Shown here one piece after another: positions 48,797-60,410 of a stretch of 64,000 nt of DNA. Source of the stretch: Entonaema liquescens (lineage: Eukaryota > Ascomycota > Sordariomycetes > Xylariales > Xylariaceae); contig CADCSX010000023.1 of assembly GCA_902805475.1 (NCBI GenBank), positions 3,658,001 through 3,722,000 of the forward strand, in the 5' to 3' direction. Every line of letters begins with the position of its first letter. Within the stretch, counting starts at the first letter, position 1. A program made the translations under genes and the position numbers. The notes under the pieces were generated by a model that ran no database searches, was not told the origin of the DNA, and worked only from the letters and a program-made list of their open reading frames with translations.

Positions 48797-49776
48797 CGTG
48801 TATAGCGCGGATGCCACTTTGACAATTGAGGAAAGATAGGCAGCGCTCCATTTTGGAAGGCAATGGACTGCATCATATCAGGTTTATAAAGACCAGGCCA
48901 CAAGTATTCCTACTTGGAGTACGCCTAGGTGATGTGCCACAACATGATACCACATCCGTAAGTAATCTTTCCTCAATAGAAACACAAGAACGCCTTATGG
49001 ACTCAAGGCAGTCCTAGCGACTTCGCTTAGAGACGAATCTAGGTTCTGGAGCGTCCCGGCCGCGTCTACCTATTTGGATGATGTTGATTTCGGTGACGTT
49101 TTGAGCCGCCGAGCATCAACTAAGAGCTGACAGTGCCATTCTTGTGACCTTTAGGGGTGGTATTCATATTCCTCGTTTAAAAATGAGAATCCTTCATCCA
49201 ATAGTACGTAATCTTCCATAACACGAACAATGCCTCGATCATGCGAATAGCCGTGAGTGTACATAAGTTTTCGGCTCCTTAGACCGTTGTGTACAACTTA
49301 CTAGGTGGGCATCCAAATATCTAATGAGCCCTGCCAAGACAATGGGAAATATGCGACGGGACGCAAATAACACGAGATCTAAGACATGCTGGCTGCCTCC
49401 AGGTCTTCTAACGAAATGAATTGTCCGATAAGTTAAGCTGATCTAGGGGTAGCACGGTTATGTTGATATGAATGCCTACAGTAGTTTCGTCAGGAACGTG
49501 GCCTAAATAAGACCTCTTATTGGGCGTTCTTAACACATCCCTGTCCGACCTCCAAATCACTAAATTGTAGCTATGCTTGCATCCAATTCCTATTGGAACC
49601 AGGGCCCAGCAAGGACCCTCTATGTTCGAGCCGAACCGTGATATTATATACCATACGTAAGATCATAGCTAAGGATACCTAGCTTTGAGCCGCCCCCCCA
49701 CAGTTCCCTTATGTGAGACTGGGTTTCTAGTCTAGGACGTGGGCTCGCGTGGCAGTTCCCTTCTCCTGGGTCCAAA
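48797..49776. promoter_or_regulatory. Divergent promoter region
   Basis: 980 bases between the transporter (-) and the HeLo-like gene (+). Both promoters must lie here. A CCTAGG core occurs near 48926. I see no gene. Confidence 0.5.
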
Positions 49777-52040
49777 ATGGAGCCGGGAACAATTTTATCA
49801 ATCGTTCAACTTTCATTTGCAGTCTTTGAACTTGGCTCTAAGATTGCCCGCGAGTTCTTTGGAAAACATGACAAGGTACCAGACAAGCTCAGACGCCTTA
49901 ATGATCGACTCAGAGAATTTCATACTATTGTTGATGGAATAATAGATGGCGCCCACGGGCAAAGTGCCGTGTCAAGCCTTATCTATCCCGGAGCTGACGC
50001 TATTATTGAGACTCTGACCGAGTGCAACAATTTCCTCCACCAATATGAGTCGGCGTTATTAACAGATCGGACTATCGGGAGAGCAGGTCAACGACTTGCC
50101 CTTGTTGTTGGCCCAGACAATTCTAGGATTCAGGAACTTGACAGAAGAATATTAGACCACTATCCTGCGCTTCAATTATGGAAAACAACTGGTCTGGAAA
50201 GGGCGGTTATGCAGCTTGGAGAATCGTAAGTTCTTTGCTGAGGTTGTTCTCGCAGACCTGCTAAATGGGTATTGAAATAGAATGATCGCGAAGCAACAGA
50301 TTAACAACCAGATAATCCAAACGCCTAATACACTAGCTGAATCGTCGTCGCAGTCCGAGTCATCCGGGAGGTCTGCCGAAGAAACATTGCTTAGCTTTTC
50401 TACAACCCAAGTAGCAACCCCTACCCTTAGAGCAGTTTCTCGGAATCCCTCCCTCCCATCCATAAACGAGCTTCCATCGCCGCAAGTGGGAGAATCCTCA
50501 TTCTCCGACACAGGATCTTATAGGCAACGCTCATCGGGACGAGAGACTGGTCCTGTCCTGGCACATCTCAGAGGCTATGGTCGCGAAAATGTAATGATCC
50601 CGTCGACACGCGCCGGGACAACGAGTAATATAGTGTCATTATCTCCGGTATTGTTATCAACTTCACCAACATCACAATTCCGTCGGCAAGGCCATCCAGT
50701 ATCGCTGTTTGTAACTTGATCCTGATAATAATTTCCAATATACTGACACTGGAACATTAGACGAGTTGGTTCCCAGTCATACCAACTAAGTACCAGCGAT
50801 TATAGAGTCCTTGACATTGGTGGAAACAGGGTGATCGAATGGAGCAATATTAGCTCTCGCCTTACGATCCAACATTTCGGTTAGACTAAGAAACTGTAAA
50901 TCACCTAGGAACTGTAGCGCTGACTGAAGTTAGTTCCCGATCCGCGTGATATTCCATATACGATGCCAGGAGACTCAGGGCCTTACAAAGTACGCTTTCT
51001 GCCGATAAGCGCTAGGCACCAGTTCAAAATCACGATAGCAGAGAATGGGACCGAAAGTGTTTGCGAAAAACCGGAGTACCGGTTTCAGCGTAAGGCGGAT
51101 AGGGAGGTCTTTCAGCAAGCCGTCCGGAACTGCGAGCACCTGGAAATAATACGGGCCGTAAAGGTGCATAGTGCCAAGGGAAGAGATATTGCTATGAAAT
51201 TCCACTTAAAGGTTTGGCGCCATAGCCCTCAAGATAACAGACCGACGTTTTCCTTCGCGGCAAATGAAGTTGCCCACATGGAGTTCCATATTCGATGGTT
51301 CAAAAAAGCGCCTGAACTAAGAGGAGAGACTAAGCTAGTAATGAGATTGAACTCGAAGAATGAGGATTTGGTGGATGAGCCGGAAGTCATTGAGCCGCGA
51401 AGGTTGTCTTTCACATTTGGAATGAAGAGACTATCTGGGAGTTCTACGCAAACGAGTAATTCCGATTCGCATTCGACTTCGCGGTCGAGGTCCTCGTCAA
51501 CTAAACCCCAACCTCTCGTGCTCTATGAAGGCCGAGGAATAGAACCGCCGGATGATGTTCGGAACCTTGAATATCTGGAAATAGAATTCCTAAACTCAGA
51601 GGGCAAGTCATTGGTTTCTTTATTTCTCTTTCCGGTGCTTTATTCTAACTAGCTCACCTGTAGTTCGGAAATCCTTCATACAAGCATGTCTTGAGGCGCA
51701 CCGCCCTGCTCTAGAAGCTTCGAGGAGAAACAGCACGCCAAGCCCCTCCTCGCAACATTCGTACTCAAGACCGCCTAGTTGGACTTCAGGGCCAAGCCAG
51801 GGTTCACACGAACTAGGCGACTCGGGAAGATACGAGTTACCGGTGGACTCCGGGGTTTACGAAATGATGGGAGACTCGGGGTTTCAGATGCCTCCCCCAA
51901 GCCTGACGACCCCCTATTCTCCGGAAGAAGTTCGGTTTAATACCCGCTCCCTATTTGCACCATCACGAGCAACGGATTACGAGAAGATACTGGAGACTGA
52001 TGAACTTTACGATAAGGACGACAATCACGGACCAGGATAG
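49777..52040 (+). CDS. Fungal orphan with HeLo/SesA-like N-terminus and PH-like C-terminus
   Basis: Proposed exons 49777-50225, 50281-50710, 50930-51602 and 51664-52040 (642 aa). Intron 1 is a clean 55-nt GT-AG. Intron 2 (219 nt, acceptor CTGAAG) is the weak point; the third exon could also belong to a separate start at 50963. Intron 3 begins GCAAGT, a GC-AG intron. The N-terminus (ILSIVQLSFAVFELGSKIAR, then LRRLNDRLREFHTIVDGII) is helical like HeLo/SesA-type domains that open fungal NLR and incompatibility proteins. The middle is Ser-rich and disordered. Residues from about 295 (KVRFLPISARHQFKITI, YRFQRKADREVFQQAV) resemble a PH-like fold. No nucleotide-binding domain follows. A cell-death or signalling role is inference only. 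Confidence 0.6.
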
Positions 52041-53664
52041 ACGTTAGGCATACAATCCTGGTCTGCGGAACTACCACTTGCGATATACTGAACGGAATTC
52101 CTCAGGGGTAGATGGTGTGTAATGGACACGAAGGTTACCTATGTAGACAATAGTTGGGGTTATGGTTTTGGGCGGTGGATTCCGCGACATCCACAGGGGC
52201 ATATCAAGGTGAGTACGGCGCATAAGAATCAGGTGTTTCGAAGGCTGATGTTTGACTTAAAAGAATAGAATGTAAATCACGCATAGCGCAAGTATAGCTA
52301 CCATAATAGTCTTTTAGTTATAAGTCACTGACTTATCACTGGCCTTTCTCAACTAATACTACCTAGACATGCCCCCATAAACTTAGGCAAAATGATAAAT
52401 TGGGTAAAATTCACAGGAATAGATATTGAGGCAACGATCCTATCAGTAATACCTAAGTATACCTACCTAGACCGCCATCAGAATCTCGGTTTACTTTTTA
52501 GGGGTCAACCGCAGAACAATATCGGCATGGCTGCATCATCATCCACGGAACAAGCCGCCAAGCCACTTTCCCATCAAACCTTCAGCAACCCTTCAAAGGA
52601 ACCAATCAAAGAGCACACATGATGCAGCTGCAGCCATAAAACACACCTAGATATGACTGCGCGGCCTAGTCAATTGGATCAATAGGTATGGAACGAAACA
52701 GCGCGCGCGAGCCTATGTGACCAGATCAAAAATAAAGCTTTGGAATAATTGGATAGGCCTTACGGGCGTCGTAATCACACGGGACGGCACGGTAGCCGCG
52801 GCGACCCCTAATACGTTGAAGTTTTGGCGTAGCGGTAATGTAACCGCCAGCCTGCTTCTCTTTTCACGTGGGACAGGCGTTAACACCATTCATGCATAGA
52901 ATTAAAATTCTCCATACTCAGCCTGGGGCTACGATCCACGAAAGTATTAGCTAGAATGAGAATAGACATTTACTATCAAAGTAGGCTTGGTGGTTGCGGA
53001 GTCTTAGACTAATCATAAGATTACAGAGGCGTTCACTATCAATTCTGAGAAGATCGCGTTCTGAATTCTAAGGGGTAGACAGCTTATCAACAGTTTTATG
53101 CTAAGATAGATGGCGACTAATGGACGAGCAATAGGTAGTTATTAGCATGCAGTTAAAGTTGCATATCTTTTCAGCTCTCAACCAACAGGGTTGCAGCCCA
53201 GTAACCAATGCTCTTCGTATATGCTGTACAACAGAAGTGAAGAGATGATCAGAGCCTGACTGAAATAGTAGGCTGAAGCGCGTTCTAGTGTGCTTTTAAA
53301 CCCATCTGCGTCTTTGGAATTCTAACTTGGCCTTCCTTCTTATATCGGTATACTTTTACAGCAAACCCGCTAGGTATTACTACAGCTTCGGCGATCTTCA
53401 CACCAAACAGCTAGAGCTTTATGCGATGCAAATAATACCATAACCGATCCTAGTACCGCAACGCACCTATCCAGCACCAAGCCCGAACCGATAACCAGGG
53501 TTTCACTTTCAAGTCTAGAGTCTTCCAGCGATTACAAGGCGACATAAAGTACCTTCAACAATGCTTAGCATGTTGGAGCGAGGTGACCAAACCACTTTCG
53601 CACTCCAGAGAGCTACGGAGCCCGGCAACACGTTAGATCGTCACAGGAAAGGTCGACAGCCGTC
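52041..53664. other. Intergenic, no gene seen
   Basis: 1.6 kb between two plus-strand genes. Short frames only, no motif recognised, no repeat of note. Confidence 0.5.
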
Positions 53665-56467
53665 ATGATGAATCAGCATGGTCAGCAATCCCTCTACGAT
53701 CTTATCTTCGTAGGAGCAACCCTGGAGGAAGTGAAGCAGAGTATCGACAATGCTACAGATAAATCGGCATATATTAATACCCTAGGTTTTTTTGGACGGA
53801 CTGCTCTCCATATAGCAGCCTATAATAATGCTATCGACATAGCTTCTCTGCTTATCAACAATGTCGCAGATAAATCGGCATATATTAATACCCAAGATAA
53901 TTTTGGACAGACTGCTCTCCATGAAGCAGTCGTGAATAATGCTATCGACATAGCTTCTCTGCTTATCAACAATGCTACAGATAAATCGGCATATGTTAAT
54001 ACCCAAGATGATTCTGGACAAAATGCTCTCCATAGAGCAGCCCGGAATAATGCTGTTGACATAGCTTCTTTACTGATTAATATTGCTACGGACAAATCCG
54101 CATATATTGAGATCCAAAATGACCACCAGGAAACCGTCCTCCTATAGCAGCGCAGCAAAAAGAGTCTCTTCCGCTCATCAAACTCCTAACCGGCGTCTTC
54201 GAGGATGGAGGTGCAAGCACCATGCGCTTGCAAGAATATATTAATAGACATTCGGATTCCGGAACCCCCCTTCATAACGCAGCCACTACCGGCGATGGTT
54301 ATACTACTTCATTTCTTCTAGAAATGGGCGCAAACGCGGCAATTAAAGATGAAACCGGAAATACCGCATGGGATCGGGCGTTAAATACGGGGCAAGAGAA
54401 CGTGGGAGTCATTGCTGCTTTCGTTCTCCAAGAAAGTTATTATATTCAAAAATATATATTACCATTGAATAGCTGGGCGACAATAAATACCAATAATGTG
54501 AGTCTAGCGGTATCCATGTAATAAGAGTCTCTTGTTTACTAACTTAGCAATTATGCAGATGGCCAATGTAAATGTATTTCATCTACGGACATTGATACCC
54601 AATCCTTAAAAACCATTTATTGACATTGGCACCAGATACTACTCAGTTATTTGGTCCGCCGTCCACTAGGAATATCCCTAGACGACAACCATATACCCAA
54701 TAATAAGCTCATAGACAATTTTGGATGCATCCTCCACCAAGTTCATCGAGAATTCCATGAAAGCCAGGAGGCACCCCCGCATCTGAGATCTAGGGAGCCA
54801 TCGTGTATCTTTCAAACCACAGACTACCATAATGACAGTTTGATGGATTTCATTTCGCTCGTGGTCAGTTAAGCTTAGACCTACCTAGTATATGCGAAAA
54901 GCCTGGTTCTGACAAGTTTAGATGCCTATTATAATTGTGGACAGGCTGAGATCTATAGATGAACGAACGTATATGTCAACCAAATTCAACAAATCACTGG
55001 TCTATTGCATTAGCAGAGACGGTAAATGGCTCGAAAATCATATACCGCTGACTTTGGACGAGTATTGTAGCCCAGCGTTGCCCCAAGAAGTTCTCGAGTT
55101 CCGTAACAGGGACCAGGTGTTAGTTCGACACGAAAAAAGAAGACAAGAAAAGGATAACACTATACAAGTATTGTCTAGGGATGTCGATGAAGAGAATGCC
55201 CCAGGACTGTTAGATGAGCTATGGACACTTGGACGGGCGTACGGCACTAAGCTTCGACATATAATAGATCTACGAATATGGAGGGACCCCAGCCATCGGT
55301 CGCCTAAGAAAAGAGTAGCAGGGTCGGATTCATTGCCGAAAAATGTGGTGTTTATCCATCAAATTTGGATTTGGAAACTTGGCGACTCTGTTATCGCAAC
55401 TGAAATAGAGGACATTGTTCCGGATCCACACCTGTGGGAGAGATATACTGACAATGACAAAAGTATAGCTATCGCGTTTTACTTGAAAGATATAGTGGAA
55501 CACTTTGATAAACCCATGCATCAAACATCCAGGTCGATCCTTAAAATATACGAGAACGAGTTGTCCGTTATTTCGGAAGAGGTGAATCTGTACATGAAGA
55601 GCGCGCTCGTTGAAGACATTGACATCGACCAAGAAAAGGCCTTCTTCCATCAAATCAGCGATCTTCGCGAGGAGCTTTCAATGATAAAATCAGTACTCGC
55701 TGAGCAGGAGGAAGTGTGGAAGGAATTCATGGGTTTGAAGTGGCCAAATCAAGAGTTTGGCCAGCGGCAATGTCGTATGTCAGATGGAGAGGAAATGGAA
55801 CAGGGCTCGCGGCGATTTCCAATTGGCTTTAAGGATGAGGCAGAATGGAACTCAGTTTGGCGGCCCCAAATCTTATTTAACAAGTACCGACGGCGAATCG
55901 CAAAGCTTGAAGAAGATGCCGAAAGGGTGGAGCGAAATATCGCGACTCAACTGGATCTAAAGCAGAAACACGCAGCTCTTAGAGAAGCCCATTCTACAGC
56001 TATCGTTAGCGCAATGGTCTTCGGCTTCACGATCATCACAGTCATATTTGCTCCATTAGCGTTCGTTGCTGCACTCTTTGCACTTCCAATAGACAAGTTC
56101 AATGAAGGGAAAGAAGGGAACCAGAAGGATGGTGTTTACTCATCTAACTATATTGGGAAATGGAGCGGTAAGTTGGTTACCTGCATATGAACTGCCAACC
56201 CAATGTTGACCGTATTAGCTACAACCGTACTCGTTTCACTTATTGTGACTTTTGCTAGCAATGTGGGCTGGACTGCGGTTTGCAGGTCTCCATGTCTGGG
56301 GAAAGAAAGGACTACGAGCACACATCAGACAAAAAGCATACGATATCAAGATGAAGGAAATGGGTATGAAAGAGCAGGGCCTAGAAGAGAAGGGCACAGG
56401 AGAGGAGAAGCAGGAGCAGAAGCCTGGCCTTACGACTAGGTTAAAGAGGACTATGAAAAAGGGCTAA
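53665..56467 (+). pseudogene. Ankyrin-repeat / CorA-like membrane protein, frame-broken
   Basis: Read as one gene. The N-terminal ankyrin part (53665-54147) has three near-identical 111-bp repeats (37 aa; NNAIDIASLLINN..DKSAY). It then stops, but ankyrin sequence continues at once in another frame (LPLIKLLTGVFEDGG, then TPLHNAATTGDGYTTSFLL), implying a single-base deletion near 54140. The likely next introns are 54498-54635 and 54864-54921. The C-terminal part (from 54922) has coiled coil YRRRIAKLEEDAERVERNIA and a membrane helix VFGFTIITVIFAPLAFVAAL, as in fungal CorA-like proteins. A second helix (TTVLVSLIVTF, 56219 onward) is out of frame with the conserved basic tail (LRFAGLHVWGKKG to 56467) unless skipped by splicing. 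A decaying gene or assembly errors would both explain this. Confidence 0.65.
53823..54100 (+). repeat. 111-bp tandem repeats encoding ankyrin units
   Basis: AATAATGCTATCGACATAGC recurs at 53824 and 53935, with a diverged copy (GCTGTTGAC) at 54046, exactly 111 bases apart. Each copy encodes one 37-residue ankyrin repeat. The high nucleotide similarity indicates recent unequal duplication. Confidence 0.9.
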
Positions 56468-57281
56468 CCTATCGTGGTGGTAATAGAGCTACTGATGTTG
56501 AACAATCAAATATTTAGGTAGCGATCTAAGATAGCCACTTGTGATAATATCAGTGTTGCGGCCTTAATGTCCGGTGAGAGCATGACTTGCTCCTGTCGTC
56601 TACCCGGCATAGTATTACCACGGTTGGTGATAGTAAAGGTCGTCCAAATGCTCAATTGGACACTGCTAGCTAGTCACAAATATTGGGGCCCTTTTCGGGT
56701 TTCCCTCGTCTTATGTACTTGTAGGAAGCATTTTTGCTTCTCCGTCATACTACAAGAGTAACAAGAATAACCTCTAAACACGTAGGTACAAACTAACACT
56801 TATTAATCGTCAACCGATAGGTTATGTACTTATTCGTATTTCGTTTGAACTCAAAAAAAAGGGAAGTGATTATCGATAAGACAAGAATGCACGGACTCAT
56901 GTGCAACGCCATCATCGGAACCTAAGCCGTATCGGGGCTAGTGAGCTTGTCTTAGCGTCGAAACATCAGCTGCGACGTAAACCGACGTCAGATCCGCAAT
57001 TCATAGCTAAACTAAGCCTCACCTCTAACAAACCGCAACCTGGCATTTTGCATTTAACGTTTACGAGGTTGAGTTTATAACTTTTGAATCCTCAACAAAG
57101 GAAAATACATAAGGTCTGGTATCTTATAAATTGACCATTACATCTTGTTTGTTAAAGTTGTTCTTGTTAGAGGTGCGTAATATTCCGAATATTGGTTTCT
57201 TTCCACTAATTAGTACCCCCTCTATTTAATAGCAGTACACAACTTCTAACGATTCCGTCCTTCAACCACAATACCGTAACC
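56468..57281. other. Intergenic, SEC18 promoter side
   Basis: 814 bases between the ankyrin/CorA-like gene and SEC18. No gene seen. The right 150 bases are A/T-rich with pyrimidine stretches, consistent with the SEC18 promoter and 5' UTR. Confidence 0.5.
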
Positions 57282-59960
57282 ATGGATATGCGAAATAACC
57301 TCTTCGGCAGAGGACCTCGTGCAGGTGGAGGATTACCCGGGCGACCAGGACCTGAGCAGGGTGGTTATAATCAGGTTCCCCAAAGCCGACCGCCGAGAGA
57401 TTATAATGGCCCTCAAGAATATGATCCAAGAGGTGCTTACGGAGCCCCATCACCGGGCTATGGTGGAAACAGCATGCCACCCCAACAGAAGAGTACACGC
57501 CCGAGTGCTCCTCAGAGTCGTCCCGTCCAACTTAGATTAGCAAAATTAGACAAGGGTGATCTAGCTCAACAATACATCTTCGGCAATCTTGTTGCTGTCT
57601 CCCCTCAAGACTTCCCCTGACCAATATGGTAAAGACATACATATCCTGCTGAACGGAAGCTTCGTTGTGACCGGTCGCCCCACCGAATATATTCCTCCCG
57701 GATGCATAAGTTTATCCGACCCCCAACGAACATGGTGTGGTATTAGCATGACCGACACTATTGTTGCTGAGAGATATGATCATAAGGTTCCTCTTTCCGC
57801 GATGGACGTCGAGATCGGATTTGCGTCCCAGAGAAAGATAACAGATGTCCCTTACGATCAGGACCAGCTCTCAGACTATTTCGTCAAAATGTTCCAAGGC
57901 CAAATCTTTGCCCCAGGCCAACGACTATTAATGGATTACAAGGGAATACCATTAATGTTTGTGGTTAAGACGGTTCAGCTCCTCGATTTACTCGGCAATG
58001 AGAAGGGTCAGCCTTCAGATTCCTCTTCAAGACCTGAAACTAGGGGTCTGCTGGTAGCTGGCCAAGGACAAACCGAGATTAATTTCTTCAAAGATGCTAA
58101 AAACCCCATTAAGCTCAAGGGCTCGACGAGGCGCCCTGCCACGAATGCTATTCTGAGGCCGGATTTCAAGTTCGCTGATATGGGTATTGGAGGTCTAGAC
58201 GACGAGTTTAGCACGATATTTAGACGTGCTTTTGCTTCTCGAGTTTTCCCTCCAGGTTTAGTCGAGCAGATGGGAATTTCTCACGTAAAAGGTGTCCTAC
58301 TCTACGGACCACCGGGAACGGGTAAAACGTTGATCGCCAGACAAATCGGCAAGATGTTAAATGCCCGCGAACCTAAAATTATCAATGGTCCAGAAATCCT
58401 CAATAAATATGTAGGTCAATCCGAGGAAAATGTGCGAAAGATGTTTGCAGATGCAGAGAAGGAGTACAAGGAGAAGGGAGAAGAGAGTGGTTTGCATATC
58501 ATTATCTTTGACGAACTGGATGCTGTCTGCAAGCAGAGAGGCAGTGGGACGGGAGGAACCGGCGTTGGTGACAGCGTAGTCAATCAGCTCCTTTCTAAGC
58601 TTGACGGTGTGGACCAACTCAATAACATTTTGCTTATTGGTATGACCAACCGGAAGGATATGATTGATGATGCGCTGTTGCGACCAGGACGTCTCGAGGT
58701 ACACGTCGAGATTTCACTGCCTGATGAGCATGGCAGAATACAGATCCTGAACGTAAGTTTGCTACTGAAATCAGTCTTTTTTGGTTCATTTCGGAGGGAA
58801 TGGCCTCAGTAAAGTGCCCGCGAGCTCATAACCTCTCGATATCTCTAACCCTTTATAATCAGCTCCTCGAATATCTAGTTACTAACTTATCATAGATTCA
58901 TACTGCCAAGATTAGAGCTATTAACAAGCTCGCCGATGATGTCAGCTTAGAAGAGCTTGCTCATTTGACCAAGAATTATTCTGGTGCAGAGATCTCCGGT
59001 CTCGTAAAAGCTGCTTTATCATATGCTTTTACCAGGCATACGAAACTCGGAGACGTCACCGGTGTTCAGGGTAATCCCCAGGATGTGATGTTAACACGGG
59101 CCGACTTTATGAGAGCCCTGGAAGATGTTAAGCCAGCTTTCGGAATTTCCGAGGAAGAACTAAGTGGCGCTGCTCCGTATGGGGTTATTGATTACAGTCC
59201 GCACATTCAATCCATCCTTTCTACAGGTCTTAGTTTTGTTCAAGCAGTTCGAACTTCGGAGAAGTCCCCTCTGTTTTCTGTTCTGGTACACGGTCCTCAT
59301 GGGGCCGGAAAGACAGCCTTAGCCGCAGAGATTGGGTTGAAGTCGGAATTTCCATTTGTTAAACTCATCAGGCCGATTGATGTCGGGACAAATGAGGGCG
59401 CTAAACTCGAATATCTGCGTCGTGCGTTCTCTGATGCTTATAAATCAGCTCTTTCGATTGTGATCCTAGACAGCGTGGAGAAAATCATCGACTGGAATCC
59501 TATTGGACCTAGGTTCTCCAACGCTGTTGTGCAGTATCTAGGTGCCGTGCTGGAAACCCGACCACCAAAAGTATGTCTTTTCCAAATATTATTGATTTTT
59601 ATAAAATACTTACAGTTTACATAGAACCGCCGACTCCTTATTATAGCCACGACGAGTCAGCGATCTATGCTGGATCAGCATGGAGTGTTCGCGTGGGACA
59701 GAGAAATTGCCGTGCCAGCTGTTAAGGATCATCGCGAACTCCAGGCTCTCTTAGCTGCCTCGGGCAAATTCAATGGGCCGGCTGACATTAACGAGGCTCT
59801 AAACGAGCTACAGAGTCTGACAGGGAGCCAGGAGGTTGGTATAGGTGTGAAAGCGATATTCTCGGCACTCGAGACAGCCTCAGTGAGAGACCCACTACCT
59901 ACAAGTTTAGCGGAAGATATCAGCGCCATCATGGCGGCGCGGAATACTCAAGGGTATTAA
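57282..59960 (+). CDS. SEC18: Vesicular-fusion ATPase SEC18/NSF, with apparent +1 frameshift
   Basis: Coding parts 57282-57617, 57619-58752, 58896-59570 and 59625-59960, giving about 826 aa if one base (57618) is skipped. Disordered Gly/Pro-rich N-terminus, N-domain (GNLVAVSPQDFP, then DIHILLNG, SLSDPQRTW), D1 ATPase with GPPGTGKT (58309 on) and IIIFDELDAVCKQRG, then D2 with GPHGAGKT and IVILDSVEKIIDW, PIGPRFSN. NSF disassembles SNARE complexes after fusion with alpha-SNAP. Frame 1 ends at a TGA (57618-57620) directly after CCC, and the protein continues in the +1 frame with conserved sequence. The two introns are GT-AG; the first has a perfect TACTAAC branch site (58880-58886). Either an insertion or assembly error, or true +1 frameshifting at CCC-TGA. 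Everything else is intact. Confidence 0.95.
58753..58895 (+). other. SEC18 intron with consensus branch point
   Basis: 143-nt intron, donor GTAAGT and acceptor CATAG, with TACTAAC at 58880-58886 nine bases before the acceptor. It joins RIQILN to IHTAKIRAINKL in frame. Confidence 0.9.
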
Positions 59961-60410
59961 GGGCGGTGCCTGCATCGGTGTGCTACATTTGATAGAATGT
60001 CGAGCCACACTGCGATGTCTATAGAAGATCTAGAGTAGAATTCATTGGCAATGATACCAATTTCACAGTGAGCAAAACGGAATATTGGTGGTGATGGTTA
60101 TGGTGATAATAATCCTACTTCTATGAAGCTACCTAGGTTTATTATAAGACTTGTGCTCGTAAGAATCGCGGGTATGCACATGTTCATCCGCCCGGGCCGA
60201 GCCGGTATCTTGCGTTACACGCTTGCCCGGGATCTAGGATTATGTGTGACGGGCCATGTGAGAAATTGTATGGAAAACACACGGTTCAATATGCGCGTCG
60301 CGAATTTCTATATTATTAAAACATACTGGATAAGACCTTCGATAAGTGTTTAAAATGACAAACAATAACGCAGACATGTCTTCCTTGCTGTAATGATTTA
60401 ACTTTGAAAA
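59961..60410. other. Convergent 3' intergenic region
   Basis: 450 bases between the stops of SEC18 (+) and the PKS (-). Contains a GGTGATGGTTATGGTGAT-type purine run (about 60089-60106) and ACCTAGGT at 60131. No gene. Confidence 0.6.

Noticed and set aside
57540..57640. An intron that would explain the SEC18 frame change
   Set aside because: Candidate GT-AG pairs either leave the frame unchanged (54 nt) or have the wrong remainder (44 nt), and all remove conserved residues.
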